Shown piece after piece: positions 9,678-22,257 of a DNA stretch of 64,000 nt (position 1 is the first letter of the stretch; every line of letters begins with the position of its first letter). Source of the stretch: Sipunculus nudus (Eukaryota; Annelida; Sipuncula; Golfingiida; Sipunculidae); the NCBI GenBank assembly GCA_026874595.1, contig CM049311.1, positions 12,181,676 through 12,245,675 on the forward strand, written 5' to 3'. Position numbers and translations under genes: made by a program. Below the pieces are notes generated by a model. The model saw nothing but the letters and a program-made list of their open reading frames with translations, did not search any database and was not told the DNA's origin.

Positions 9678-10780
9678 ATCATGGGATGTTAAATTGTTTC
9701 AAATTACGAAGCCACAGTTTCTACTGGATTTTGCCTATGCATAGAGTTACGCCTATACTTCGCGCCAGGGATGACAGTCCCTGACGATTGGTAATGTGTC
9801 TATACGATCAAAGTTTTAAGAATAATTAAAACTCAATAATGCTTTAGCAGAAAGGACATAATTCATTCAGGTTTTTTTAAGATAATATGTTAACTCTGTT
9901 AATGAGACTAGGCAGGGCCTCCGAGAAAAATTTTTTCGAGTGTAAGGTCGGCAGTGGAAGCTGAATCGATGACTACTGTGATTTAGATACTGTATCCATA
10001 CCTGGTCTTTCTCAATAATAGGAAAATATATGGTTTCCTGATAAGTTGATAATCGACAAGATACATAAAGCATGCATATATGGGGAACCTGGGATAAATA
10101 AATAAAATGAAAGTGACCCCCCCCCCCCAAACCCATGCACACACAAAGAAAAGCACCCTGATAAATTAAAAATGAATAAAATGAAAGGGGCCTCTCCACT
10201 GAATTCCACGAGAATCAACAAATAAATTTGGTTCCTTGTATAATTGTATTTACGAACACTTAACAAAAGCAACCAACCTACATTTTATACTTGATCTAGA
10301 CTTAAAACAGAGTAATTTTAAGAGTAAACTGAAAACAAGCGGCATGTACTCCGGAAGGAAAGTGTACGCTTTCCATAACCCTCCGGACCATGTAAAATGA
10401 ATGCAAATAAAAGTTAATTTTGGTAAATTTCTTCCATGTACGGATCTGTTGTACTAATTACAAAATTTGCCATTCTGTTATACCGTAACTATTGTGCCCC
10501 AATACTCAGTGTTTTTCTACATTTCGATGCATTCTTATGGGCCTTAAAAACTCCTTGCCCATCCAGGCCCTTTGGGTTTTCGGGTTAAAAGCTATAAAAC
10601 TAGCTAACGCAATTTGAGACAAATAAGGGACTTAAATTTGAGACTTTATCGTCAGGCCTGTTCCGAGTCCCGTCCAATAACACCAAAGAGAGAAAAAAAA
10701 AAACAAATCCGCATTAACAAGCATTTAGCCAGGCTCCGTTGAGTCGTCCCAATGACAGCTATATCAATGCAAGTTAACAT
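9678..10780. other. Non-coding, nothing recognised
   Basis: There is a C run near 10120-10128. On the minus strand two overlapping open frames (9867-10272) cross the run and carry no domain signature. Confidence 0.4.
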
Positions 10781-11260
10781 AAAAGCCAAAGAAATTTTCT
10801 AATTGTTTTAAGTATTTTCTTTTGTTCTTCACATAGGAACTCCTGACGGGCCTGGGCCCCTTTCGTCACTCCCTGTTAGAAACTATATTTACATTTGGTA
10901 AAACACGTGACATCATCATTTTCGAACTTTTTCTTGTGCCTCGTTGGAAATTCCTAGGCTAAAATAAAATCAAGTGAAACTTCTACATTATCAAACATTT
11001 CATTGTATCCTATAGGAAGTTCCTGGCCGGTACGTGTCCCTTAATTTAGACCCCTCAACTTGTATAAAAAACTCAATATACATTTTTCTTAAATGACAAA
11101 CGGGATGTCCATTTCTGTCACCCTATTTCGGACCCTCGCGGGGTCTCCTTAATAAAATGTATAGAGGCTAAAATAAAAACTAAATGAGTCTTCTACATTT
11201 TTTTAAACATATTATTCCACCTTATAGGAAATTCCTGGTCGATCGGGCACCTCTTCGGCC
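10780..11260. repeat. Degenerate tandem repeat, unit about 175-215 bp
   Basis: The core AGGAA(C/G/A)TTCCTG(A/G)(C/T)GG recurs near 10837, 11014 and 11226. AGGCTAAAATAAAA..TTCTACATT..TCAAACAT recurs near 10958 and 11166. By eye these are three or four diverged copies. Confidence 0.6.
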
Positions 11261-14260
11261 CGTCGTGCCCAGTTACTTGGTGTACCTGCTGACTTCCCGG
11301 CTCATAGGGAATGCTTTAATTAAAAGATAAAAAACGGTAGGGATTGAACACCAGACACTGACGTTACCTGAAACAATCACAGAACCGATATTTATCGGTA
11401 AACCGCCAGGACTGTCGTGCTCCATGACCTATGCGTGAGCAGCAGCTTCCAGCAGGACTTTGTTTGGTCCATCATAACTACTAGACGGTGTCATCCTATA
11501 CTGTTACTAAATGGAAATTAACAGTTTACACTATGCCCCAGGCCTTACAAATACAACTTTGTGAGCTTATTTTGCCAAAGATTTAGGCACGCCCTCTAAA
11601 CACGCCCGAGCTATTTGATTTTCATTTTGATTTCGACAGACTTGCAGACTAGCAAACTTCTTTATTATTCATAAAATTGACGCCATAGTGGCTCACTGGA
11701 TCAAGTTCTGTGAAAGCTTGGCTAGCCCTGAGGGTATGAATTCTATTCCAACGAATCAGTTTACGTTATAAGTGTCTTGCTTTTTAATTTTTCTCACCTG
11801 TTCAGTGTCGTCATTATATAAAAAGACACTTGTACCTTTATTTGCAAGAGACACAAACTCTCCAAAACAAATGAATGTCTTTATAACTGAGAACCACTTT
11901 TATCGTGCTTATTCTGGGACGTGGTCCAACATCTTTTCCAATCAGTAGCTGAGATGGTGCTGTTATCAAAACCAACTTAATCAAAACGCGATGGATCAAA
12001 TTCTCTCTTGATATAGATATATTCCACATACATGTCTGGCTGTGTTGCCAAAATCACCTCAGGTTGATAACGTGCGGTTCAAGTCATTACTAAGACTACA
12101 ATATATATCTTGTTTATCTCTTCCTCCTCCTTCAATTCACGTAACCATGGTGAAGTGAATTCTTTGACGTCATACCCGCCGTATATCTACGGGGCAGTTA
12201 AATCTTACGTATTAATCAAACATGTCTGAATACTCGTATGGCTTGTCCCGAGTGTTGCTCCCCGTAGCATTTCAGGTGTTAAGTTGACGGGCAAGATCTC
12301 CCTCCTAGATCTATGTCGGACTAGTAAAAGGACTCGTCCTATTACAGGACACAAGTGATGTTGGATCCAAATGTGTATACAATCACTAGCAGATGGAAGA
12401 GACTTGTGTTGCGTTCAATATGTACATATATTTTTAAATTTTATATTAGGTAATGTTTTCCGGAATTTTAATTGAGTTCCCTACGGCAGGAGGATATGCG
12501 TTCATCCCCGTTCGCGTGTTTCCGTTTGAGTGTGTGTTGTTAACAACATTATTCAAACTATCATGAAGGAATCTAATAAAATGTTCATTGCATTTTGAGA
12601 ATGGGCTTATGAAGAAACGATTAGATTTTGGTATGGATCCAAATTGTGACTCGGATTCAGGATGGTCATCAAGCAATATCCACAAATGTACAGTCAATCA
12701 TGCACCGATGAGCCTGGGAATATGTGCCGAATAAATGAAGGCAAACAGGGATTAGGGACAACCCAATGGTATATACCACCCTCTATCATGATGGACGCCT
12801 GCATTTCTCAAAATATAAATTTCTAGTTATAATTTAATATTGATATCAAGTACCTGTTTCCGGGATGTTGATTTTGAATATAACTTTTAATTATCAGTTG
12901 AACATGTTAAAGGCCAGTAAGATATTAAGACATATTAAGACACAACTCCATTATGGTCCTTAATCATTACTGAATAAAAATAATGCTGTAATCTTCCATT
13001 TCATGGTTGAAGCTGTTTGATAAAAAATGTGTTTAGACAACTTTTGTTTTATTATTCGTTACATTTGCTCGTTATCATGTTTGAGAATATTCCCAAATAA
13101 GGTTTCAAAAGTTTGGCTCCTGAACATCACATCTGCATTGATCAGTATTTCTACAGTTAATGACCGATTAAGTATTGACATTTAATAAATGTTTTATTCC
13201 CTGCTTTTATTGCGTATCAAGTAAAATATATCCTGAGAACGCCTCCATAAAGCGATTTGGTTTCATTTAAATCAAGCCCCGTTTCAGCGATTAGCCCGGC
13301 AGGTGCGATTTGTAAAATTATTACACACGCGAACAGGTATTATGTTTCGTTAATCGGGTTACTTTTTTAGTTTCAAATTGATCATTTTCATGACAACGTC
13401 TGTAATACTTTAGACAAGAAATCTGCATTCGAAGGGAATGCAAGCCTCCGCCATATGGTGGGCCCATATTGTTTTATGTTTCCTAAACCATGTTTGCCCT
13501 CATTTATTTGACCCATATTGGGGTGGACATGGGATCCAAGAACCCTGGCATAGGCAGACGTGTATATTAGCAGTTCTTGTAGGCTCTAAACATATTCCGT
13601 GCATATAACTCTTGCATGTAGATAGGTCTATGGAACAACACGAACGCCTGTTCTTATGTGCCAGCTCTGAATCCGTCTCTGTCTCACACATCTGTGAACA
13701 TTGCCATGCGATACACGAAATGCTGATGTTTCTTCCTTTTTTTGCATAATAGTCTAGCTACAAAACTATCTGACTGATTTGGTACCGATCTTTGTAAACG
13801 GGATGGCAATATCTGAGTGAAATTGAGCACGTTACATATTTGACCTTATTTAAAGCCTTCGAGTTCCGCAAAAAAACAGGAAATTATAGTTTTCATGCGT
13901 CAGTTTATGCCGACTGAACAATAATAATTGAGGGCAAGTTAGCTTAATGTATATATGATCGGATTTAAACCCTCAAAGCTCTCAAAATAGAACCCGTATC
14001 AGGCGGAATAAACACGTCTATCAATGGATATTGCACACAAGTGACCGGAGTATCAAGCTCTCTGGCAATATGAATTGTGGATTAAACACAGTTTGCAGAC
14101 TAAAGGAGTCACGGGCTGTGCAACATGACAAAACCAAGGCAGCAGGCGCCCTTACCAGGGGCCAAAATACCATTTCAGTGACATTTGTCAGTATATTATA
14201 CGTCCATAAGTGAGTAGATGCGTCATCAAATTTGTGTAAGCGACATCAGACCCTAACTTT
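11261..14260. other. Non-coding, nothing recognised
   Basis: Only short frames (about 60-83 codons) without domain signatures occur. A perfect CRE octamer TGACGTCA lies near 12166 without a gene to attach it to. Confidence 0.4.
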
Positions 14261-14261
14261 A

Positions 14262-14650
14262 TAAGAGTTGGCTCAGGGGTAGAGCACCTGTCTTAAAGTC
14301 GGGAGATCATGAGGTCGAATCTCAGCCGATGCGGCGAGATTTTTCAGCCTCCACGTATAGGGTAAGCGCTCTGCGGGTTTTTTTGGAAGGACGTGCCCAA
14401 CGGCTGTTTCGCTCACAAACGAATGTGCCTTTCGGGGACTCCTCGAATGTATGACCCAAAATGGGGACAATTACACACCTAGGGCCCTTAGATGCCGTAG
14501 CCACCGGGCCTGTTTAAAAACCTGGATTTAAAATGAGAGGAAGCGTGTGGTACTGTCACCTTATCCGACATCGGAGTGGAATTCTGTAGATGTACATACA
14601 TTTAGTTAAGCTAGCATTGAGACAGGAGGCGGTAGCCTAAAAAAAAGATT
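14262..14650 (+). mobile_element. tRNA-derived SINE, copy 1
   Basis: The head has a pol III A box (TGGCTCAGGGGTAGAGC from 14270) and a B box (GGTCGAATCTC near 14312). The body shares with copies 2 and 3 the blocks GCGCTCTGC, GTGCCTTTCGGGG, GGGGACAATTA, GGAAGCGTGTG(G/A)TACTGTC and the end GGAGGCGGTA. It is transcribed left to right. The family name is unknown to me. Confidence 0.8.
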
Positions 14651-14835
14651 TTAAGGAACTGAGATAGAGTCAAGGAGGCCATACAGGTTCTCAGGGGAAA
14701 TGAGTTCAGTTCCTTCATTATTGTTGCTAATAGTTATTCTTAGATTGAAAATAAAGATACGAAAACTATTTTTAGGCGATATATCAGTTTTATTCAGGTA
14801 GAATTCATGACCAACAGCGCCATTAAATTATTGTG

Positions 14836-14857
14836 TTAAGAGAGAGAGAGAGAGAGA
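14836..14857. repeat. (GA)n microsatellite
   Basis: Short run of GA dinucleotides. Confidence 0.8.
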
Positions 14858-15019
14858 CAGATGCATATGAAACCTGTAAACCAGAAGGCTTAATAACATA
14901 TCATTCTGATCGTATGGATACCTTCATCCTCACTGAATAATTAGTACCACCAATAGGCCATGGAACTTTCCTATATATAAAAACAAAAAAAAAAACAAAA
15001 AAAAAACAACAAACAAACA

Positions 15020-15292
15020 AGAAAAACATCCATAGAGCGCAGTCCTCCGCCAAGTCAGCTCATTACCCTAATATGGAACTATGAGAAAAGGAGCATTTTT
15101 CCTTTAAAGTATTCTTGAATCAAGAATGTAATCGGTATCAAATTTAATCAATTGTTCCTTTGATCATTACCGAGCTATCCTGAAGACTTCCTTAAAATCC
15201 GTCAACAACCTTTTGACTAATGTTGCTAACAGACAAACAAACAAACTAACGTCCGCAAAAACATAACACCTGCGGCTTAGCGGAGGTAATAA
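15020..15292. repeat. Dispersed repeat ending in a GCGGAGGTAATAA-type tail
   Basis: The end block (GCTAACAGACAAACAAAC, then GCAAAAACATAACACC, then GCGGCTTAGCGGAGGTAAT) is shared with the copy at 25680-25797. It is a widespread style of marine-invertebrate repeat tail. The class is not determined. Confidence 0.55.
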
Positions 15293-15339
15293 ATAGGTAT
15301 TAAAGTCGAATATATTTGCAGAATAAAGGTAAGATTTCT

Positions 15340-15560
15340 AATGTACAGAATGCGGGATGCGGGATACGTATAAAATCGGTACACTTATTGAGAAATTAAG
15401 AAGGTGAGATTCCTCATGCGCGAATCCGGCATGCGGAATGCGTATCAAGCAAAACGATCGCTGCATGTAGCGAATGCTTAAGTTTCCGGATGGTATCCAG
15501 TGTCAACACAAGAATTCATGCTGCCGTGCAGGTTCATATGAAATCTCTCAGCCATATCTC
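15340..15560. repeat. Dispersed repeat shared with 44380-44610
   Basis: Shared blocks include GAATGCG.., GCATGTAGCGA, TTCATGCTGCCGTGC and CAT..ATGAAAT.TC in the same order. The copies are diverged. Confidence 0.5.
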
Positions 15561-15705
15561 GAAATATATCTCTTCAAACGAAATAAGGGAAATATCATTA
15601 AGTGATACCCTAGAGGCCACATTTTTGAGGGAATCCTTTCGAAACTGGTACATCTTATGTCTTACACTAATATCTCAAAACTAATTTTTCATTTTCGGAA
15701 AACAG

Positions 15706-15721
15706 CCGCTAGGCGGCGCTG
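15706..15721 (+). promoter_or_regulatory. CTCF-like core in repeat locus A, unit 1
   Basis: CCGCTAGGCGGCGCTG resembles the conserved CTCF core CC(A/G)C(C/T)AGGGGGCGC with one G-to-C change. Binding is not shown. Confidence 0.35.
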
Positions 15722-16038
15722 CATTCGAAACACTGCAACATATCGTTTTGGCCATATCTTCAAAATTATAAACCTTACCTAGACAAACTTTAGCTCATTT
15801 TGTTCCTTTATGCCTTCTCCATGCAATGGTCTAATCTAATGCCAGCTCAAATGTATAAGTGTGTCGGTATGTCTGTCTGTCTGTTTTTCAGTTGCTCTCA
15901 GTTTGGCCTGTTTGCTGGTTCTTGTGTCTTACTTATACCATTCTATAGGCCACAGTTTTGCAGGAATCCTTTAGAAACTGGTACATGTTATGTCTAACAC
16001 TAATATCTTAAAACTGATGTTTCATTTTCGGAAAGTAG

Positions 16039-16054
16039 CCGCTAGTGGGCGCTG
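16039..16054 (+). promoter_or_regulatory. CTCF-like core in repeat locus A, unit 2
   Basis: CCGCTAGTGGGCGCTG is at the same place in the second unit and again one change from the core. Confidence 0.35.
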
Positions 16055-16800
16055 CATTCAAAACACTGAAACATATATTTTTTTGCCATATCTCCAAAAC
16101 TGAAATCATAAGCTACACAAACTATAGCTTATTTTATTCCTCTATTTTTTTCCCAGTAGATGGCCCAGTCAATTGTCATCTCTCAGTAAGTCAGCATGTC
16201 ATTTTGTCATATGTCGTCCAATTCGCCTCCCTGTTTGTTCTTTCGTCTGATATATGGGTTTCCACAGGCCATATTTTATAAATGAATATATGTTATACTG
16301 TTGATATAACACCTACAGTTCTATAATTCCTTATGTCTTTTAGACTAAATAGTCCAAACGTAAAGGTCAAGGTCATTAAAAACTACAAAATATTTTTTTC
16401 TTCATATCTTCATCAAAACTTATCGATGCTGCATAAACTGTAGCCCATTTTACTCGTAATTCCATGGCTTTTGTTTTGATATGTAATTGCCTGAATCTGC
16501 TGTTACGATGGTTGTGAATATTTTGGGGGGAAATTCATGATTTCCCAAAATATGGGGTCTCATTTATCAAACGTTGTGTTGTCACTTTTAAAGGTAGAGA
16601 TGTCTTCAGGCACCATTGAATCAGTTTTACTGTACTTAATACCAAATCTCGGGAAATTTCGTACCGTTTCTCGTCAAATGGGATAATACAAGATTTCACC
16701 TTTTTCGCTCTACAGATCTACACATCTCAAACAATCGCTCTGGGAGTTATACAGTTGATACAAACACGAAACTCCTGCAAGTCTTTTGTCTTTAGTGGCG

Positions 16801-17246
16801 ATAAGTCACCCAAAAAAATAACATCATGCAAAATGTTCCTATCCACACAAACAATAGCTCATTTTATTAGTCTTTGCATCCCCATTCTGTCTGTCTGTCC
16901 TATTTCCTATGGTCCTATGGTTGTCTAGTTTTTTTTTTTGTGTTCCGATATAAACTAATTGACTGTTGGTATCATATGGTTATTATGTATTCTTTGTAAC
17001 GTGTAGGCCTATTATAGATACCGATGGCGATGTACAATGAATCATTTCCTTTTGCAGAATAGTGTTGTCCAAACGTTTCCCTTATTCCTTACATTACAAT
17101 TATTGGTTGCTTATAAGTAGATGTGTCAGTTAGTGTCAATTTAGGTACGTGTGTGTGTGTAGGGGGGGGGGGGGGGGGGGGGATCCCCGCACGCTTGAAC
17201 TTCCATGACCAATCCGATGCCCATATTGTCGTCACGCTTGACCCGT
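16801..17246. other. Non-coding flank of the env-bearing element, with a G run at about 17163-17182
   Basis: (GT)n followed by about 20 G. No gene was seen. Confidence 0.5.
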
Positions 17247-18115
17247 TGTAGAGATGCACACTCAAGGAACACACACACAGACAACTCCAGTTAGAGTGAA
17301 GCCGTGTTTAATTTATTCCAAGTAATGACAACTTTATAATACAAGAGTGATAAACCCAAGAGAACTGGCTTGCGCTCAGTTCGGCTCTCGGTCTTACTCT
17401 GCCGCCCGGTCGTGATTTTTCGTCTAACTAGAATCTAACAATATATTTCAACCAATCAAACCTTAGACCAAGGATACATGAATAAACATCAGAACAATTA
17501 TAATCAATTATCAATCCAACAAGTAATCTAGGAGGTGCCACCCTTGCGGGCCGTGTCACTTACGTGGTTCAATTAACATCACAAGGAAGTGCCAGGCGGC
17601 CCGGCGGGGGGAACTCACACATTTAGGAAACTGTCAACGTAATTGCGTAATCCGGATGCCAGTACCTGGCAGATTGAATGAATTGCTCATTGAGGCTTAT
17701 AATTAAACATACACAGAGTCCCGACTAAGCTTTGGCAGCTGTACATACAATTGTTCAATAACAATACAAATTTAAGCTTTTAGTAATCCATGGCTATATA
17801 CATTTATACACAATTGGTTTTACATTTTAGGGAACCGAGCGGCATTCATTGCTTCTAGGGGAATACGCAAAATTACTGCCCATATCTATTCTACTTGATA
17901 TACATATAGGAGATGCTAACATAAATATAAATGATATCAAAATGTTCATGAATATACGAAATAATGTTATTGCAATAATTACTGGATACATAGCAAAAAC
18001 AATCTTCAATGAATATTCTTATTTATGATATTGTGTATATCATTACAAATTACATACATCGAATACAATTATTAATATATGATACCTTTGAATATTCTCC
18101 TTAGGGAATATTACA
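17247..18115 (-). repeat. 3' LTR of the env-bearing element
   Basis: This is 869 bp, TGTAGAGATGC...GAATATTACA on the plus strand. On the minus strand it has a possible TATA box (TATTATAAAG, near 17331-17340) and a polyadenylation signal AATAAA (17312-17317). Confidence 0.93.
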
Positions 18116-18134
18116 TATCTCCCCCCCCCCCCTA
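18116..18134 (-). other. Polypurine tract of the env-bearing element
   Basis: On the minus strand an AGGGGGGGGGGGGAGA-type run directly precedes the 3' LTR, where plus-strand DNA synthesis is primed. Confidence 0.75.
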
Positions 18135-18206
18135 AAAAAAAATGGAAAGCTGGTGAAACCAGTTCTGACATTTTTTTTTCAATGATGTTTGCTGACTGGC
18201 AGGGGA

Positions 18207-19972
18207 TCAAGGTTGATTGGTGGGGATGGGAGCCCATTGACTCGGTGGGTTCGTGAATGGAATGCCTGGGGCGGGTGGGTTAGATTGCGTTTTCTTACAA
18301 CGGGGACGAACACAAATGGCGATGATGAGGGTTGTAAGGGCAGTTACGATAACGAGTATAATGGTGGAGGAATTTATCCAGGGGTGAGCAATATGGGGTA
18401 TGTAAGGGTATTCATTAACTTGCTCATATGGGATGGGTTGTAGTTCTACAGGGAAATTGGAAAGATTGGTGTCTGTGATGACATGTAGGGGGTTCCATTT
18501 GGGGAGTGCCTGTAACACCTGGGTAGAAAATTGTGGTACCCGGGATTTCAGTGGCGAGATCAGGTCAATCATGATAGGATGGACAGGAATAGAAACACGA
18601 GCTGATGATTTATGAACGCCATGCATGGTCAAATTGGAAGTTCCAAATGTACATGTAGAATTAACAGATATGAGATACACTGCAGAATTTAAAGTTATCG
18701 GTTTACCAGTAAATCCTTCGCAATTGATATGCGCGTCCAGTTTGTGGACTGAAACAATATAACTTCCATGCCCTAATTCTATAAGGAGAGGTTGACTACT
18801 GTTAATGAAGGTTGTCAGACAGTGACGTTTAGCTGTCTCATCTCCAGTGATAATGGCGCGTTCACACTTAAATTGATTACGGGGGTAGCGCGTGCCGGTA
18901 TCACAAATTTCTGGGTTATTACCAACACAATTTTTTGGAATGAGGAAATGTCCAGACTTAGTTTGGAATGCAATATCTTCTGTTAGTAAAAATTTCGAAT
19001 AAATACCTGCAGCTACAGGGAATGGGAATGATCTTAGATAGTACCGCAAGTATGAAATAGCATCGTGAAACGGAAGGATAACATGATATACTAGTGCGTT
19101 ATTGTCCGTCCAAAGAGGGGTAACTCTGACGTAGGTGTAGTACCAGGCGATCGGTGCTGGGTAGTACTTCCGAGCTGCAGCTTGATGAAGAATGGCGACT
19201 AACTCCGAGCGAGGGAGGAGGTGTTCAGTGAGACGTTGCTGTTCCAGTGATTGCCGTTGGTTATTGTAGGAGTCCAGCTGTCTTGTGTGGAAGTAAATGG
19301 CCTGCTCGGCGGAGTTGATAAAATGTTCTAAATTCTGTACGCATTCGAGTGTTCGGATCGCGTGGCCAATTTTATCCAGGTCGTTCGAGACTGCTGTTGT
19401 AAAGCGAGAAATAGAAGTATTAAGATATGAAATACGGTGTTGATTTTCTTGCACGGATGTTTCTATGCTTTTCGTCACTGAGATCAGGTTGTTTACAATG
19501 TGGATTGTCCGGTTAGATGATGTCAGTGCTACGTTTACCGCCATACGGTATTTATTTAAGTCTGCCATGGTAGCGGTGCCGAACAAAGTTTTGGATAGAG
19601 ATCCGATGAAATCAAACAATGCACGTCTCTGGCGTTTTACTTGTACATTGTTTTGTGAGTTGGCCTGGTTTAGCCATCTAAGCCTTCGCATATAATTACG
19701 AGATATGGGTTTCGGCAACTTACAGTCAGGGCTCGTAACTGCTGCTTCAGTGTCTGTAAAACCGAGGATATCCGGAAATCCAGCATCGGGCGTTGCAAAA
19801 TAACATGTGTTGTCCACTCGGCTTTCAGTCCATATAAAGAACTTGTATCTTTTGCGGTTATACCTTGTGGAAGTGGATTAATGGAGATACCCGGCATGGC
19901 CATCGATGCGACTGGGGCGCGTAAACATATAATTAAGCACAACAGTGAACAAGGTACAAGTAGTCGGCGCAT
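18207..19972 (-). pseudogene. env: env, baculovirus-F-like fusion glycoprotein, one frameshift
   Basis: The likely start is ATG 19970-19972, five bases after the pol stop, opening a signal peptide with the core LLVPCSLLCLIICL. The frame changes between about 19817 and 19870, after which 536 codons are open to 18207. A furin-type site RQRR at 19623-19634 is followed by ALFDFIGSLSKTLFG. This is the cleavage site plus fusion-peptide signature of baculovirus F and Gypsy-type Env. There are several N-glycosylation sequons. A C-terminal membrane helix (IILVIVTALTTLIIAICV) is followed by a Pro-rich tail of about 33 residues. By family, the role is membrane fusion and cell-to-cell transfer. This copy is interrupted near its N-terminus. 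Confidence 0.88.
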
Positions 19973-19976
19973 CTTG

Positions 19977-20588
19977 CTAGCAAGGTGTTGGTTTCCGCTT
20001 CTTCCGAGGTCGAAGTCGGTTAAACCACCGAGATGTGAGCTCCGAATGACCGTCGGGTGATGGCGAGCGATGGCGTTTTGTGGTGGCTGGCTCTGATTGG
20101 TCCATTGGTTGCCCATCTGGGGTCACAGAGTCATCAGTCATGTCAGGGTTCACTGATTGGTTGTTCAAGCAGGGGTCAGTAGCTGGGGTGGGCTCATTAG
20201 TAAATGGGGTGGGGTCAGTAGCTGGGATGGGCTCATTTGGAGATGGGGGTGGTAGGTCAGGGTCGGACTCGTCTATTATGTCGTAGTCTTGTAGGTTGAG
20301 GTTACTCGTGTTAGTATTGGTTTGACATAGGTTAGACGAGGTGGCGTGTCGGGCGGAGTCAGTTTTTTCTGTTGGGTTGGAGAGATTATCGTTGACAGTG
20401 GGGTGATCCCATGCAGGCTGGCGGCGCGTTCGATTTCGTTTTGGACAGGGAGGGAGTTCGTCCCAGACAATTGAAGGATCCACTATTTTGACCTGGTCCC
20501 TAAGTAAACGTTTTAATTCACCTGTCACTTGATTTCTCAGGTGACATGTTAAACCCGCAACCGTGTAACGATCCATTGGGGGTCCCAT
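19977..20588 (-). pseudogene. pol: pol: integrase C-terminal tail
   Basis: The frame reads GPPMDRYTVAGLTCHL at its start, then a low-complexity Pro/Asp/Thr-rich linker, and ends in a basic cluster RLRPRKKRKP that could act in nuclear import or DNA binding. It is separated from the integrase core by a frame change near 20560-20600. It stops five bases before the env ATG. Confidence 0.7.
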
Positions 20589-21360
20589 TTCGATGTAAAT
20601 GTAAGGAGTTCTTGGGCACGGATGACGACTGTATCCCCTACCTTAAATTCTCCTGCATTTGCTCTGCGATCAATATTTTGGCGATTAGTCTCTCGGGCGT
20701 CGAGGGAATTATTGTGAGCGTGGAGGTAGGCTTGTGCGGTATCATCCAACCGATTGCCAAACGGCGTGTCGATGGATGTGGATTGGAGCAAACGCGTGAG
20801 GGGAACCCTAGGGTGACGACCGTAAAGCATGAAGAACGGAGAATAGCCAGTGACGGCGCTTATGCTTATTCTGTGGGCTGCTAGTGTGTCGGGGATGTGT
20901 TGTTCCCAATTTGACGGCTTGTTACCTATCAATTTTGTTAACGTCTCCTTAAATGTACGGTTAAATCTCTCTATTTTGCCATTAGACTTGGGATGGAATG
21001 GGGTGGTCTTACGATGCTCAACGCCAAGCTGTTTTAGGTAGTCTGTGAAAGCTTTAGCTGTGAATTCCCCGCCATTATCAGTCAAGACTACTTCTGGTAC
21101 ACCATGAGTCGGGACAAACTGGTGGGCAAACTTGATCCAAACAGATTCGTTCGTTTTGTCAGGAATCGCATAGGCCTCAGCCCAGCCAGTTTTGTGACAG
21201 ATCATTGTTAGTATATATTTATTATTATGAACTGACGGAACGAATGGGCCGATGAGATCCATACTAACTAGCTGCATTGGGGAAGCTGGTACTGGCATGT
21301 CTCCCATAACAGTGTGATCATGCCTTTTACTGTTGGTAATACAGACCGAGCATTGGCTGA
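20549..21360 (-). pseudogene. pol: pol: integrase core
   Basis: The DDE catalytic triad is present: D in MDLIGPF (about 21257), D in LTDNGGEF (about 21077) and E in SNGKIERF (about 20969), with the D-35-E spacing of retroviral integrases. Just upstream only the CSVC half of the HHCC zinc finger remains. The His-His half is missing together with a frame change near 21345-21360, so this integrase is broken. Confidence 0.88.
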
Positions 21361-22257
21361 GACGTACTGAGCTGGGAGCACTAGGCGTGGGTAGGCAGGG
21401 GCCGCGTCATAAGGACGGCGTGTACTATATAGAATATTGTCAATGACAATATAATCGGAATCATCAGCAGTTTCCGCGTCGTGGAACAAGTGCTGGTATT
21501 CAGCGCGCTGCTGCAGACCGACGTTTTGCAATTCTATACCATCAAGAAGCCAGGGGAGTTGCTGAAAAGCAATTGACTCCGGATACGCCGCCGGGTCCAC
21601 CCAATCGTGGTCTACATCAATGATCCCGATCGGTTCATATGGGGGGGGCGGGACCCTGGACAACATATCCGCACAGACATTATTCCGGCCCTGATGATAT
21701 TGGATCCGGGCGTCATACTCCGAAAGGATAATGGCCCAGCGTTGGAGTTTGTTATTCAATTGTTTCTTGCTGAATAAAGAAAGGAGGGGTTTGTGATCTG
21801 TGAGGATGGTTACCGAACTACCAAAAAGATAGGGTCGGAGTTTGTTGAGGGAATAAATAATCGCGTACGCTTCCCGTTCGATTGTAGCCCATCTTTTTTG
21901 GACGTCGGACAACTGATGGGAAACATATTGCACAACACGCTCCTTACCATCCTCATGAAGCTGCGATAGCACAGCGCCAACACAGGTTGCGCTGGCGTCA
22001 GTGTACAGCCGATACGGCAGGTCAGTTCTGGGAAAGGCCATGATGGATGGGGATATTAATGCTTGTTTAAGTTTGCCAAAAGCATCTGTATGCTCCTGTG
22101 CCCATTTGAATCGTTGGTTCTTTCTGGTAAGTTTGTTGAGGGGTTCTGCGATATGAGCAAAATTTTGGATGCTATTGCGATAGTAGTTAGCCATTCCCAT
22201 GAATGATCGGACGCCTTTGACATAAGTAGGAGGCGGGATTTTGAGTATTGCCTCAGT
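21268..22257 (-). pseudogene. pol: pol: RT connection and RNase H
   Basis: Starts in MGMANYYRNSIQNFA (RT thumb/connection) and contains the Gypsy RNase H motifs YTDASATCVGAVLSQ and TDHKPLLSLF, with EREAYAII between them. Ends after RLVLPAQY, where the integrase zinc finger should begin. Separated from the RT frame by one indel near 22258. Confidence 0.88.

Larger units (their letters stand above)
15560..16800 (+). repeat. Complex repeat locus A with about 330-bp tandem units
   Basis: Two units are aligned by the cores at 15706 and 16039 (333 bp apart). Shared text includes GGCCACA.TTTTG..GGAATCCTTT, AACTGGTACAT.TTATGT, TTCATTTTCGGAAA and CCATATCT.CAAAA. After the units comes a segment with AAGGTCAAGGTCATTAAAA and TTTTCTTCATATCTTCAT that is homologous to 51235-51550 of locus B. 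Confidence 0.75.

Noticed and set aside
9321-9692. 123-codon frame
   Set aside because: It crosses poly-G and poly-C runs and ends in Pro runs; no domain.
12160-12175. CRE site TGACGTCA as a promoter element
   Set aside because: An 8-mer occurs by chance at this scale, and no gene lies nearby.
14262-14340. tRNA gene by A and B boxes
   Set aside because: The tRNA-like part is degenerate and continues into a repeat body shared with two other loci, so it is a SINE head.
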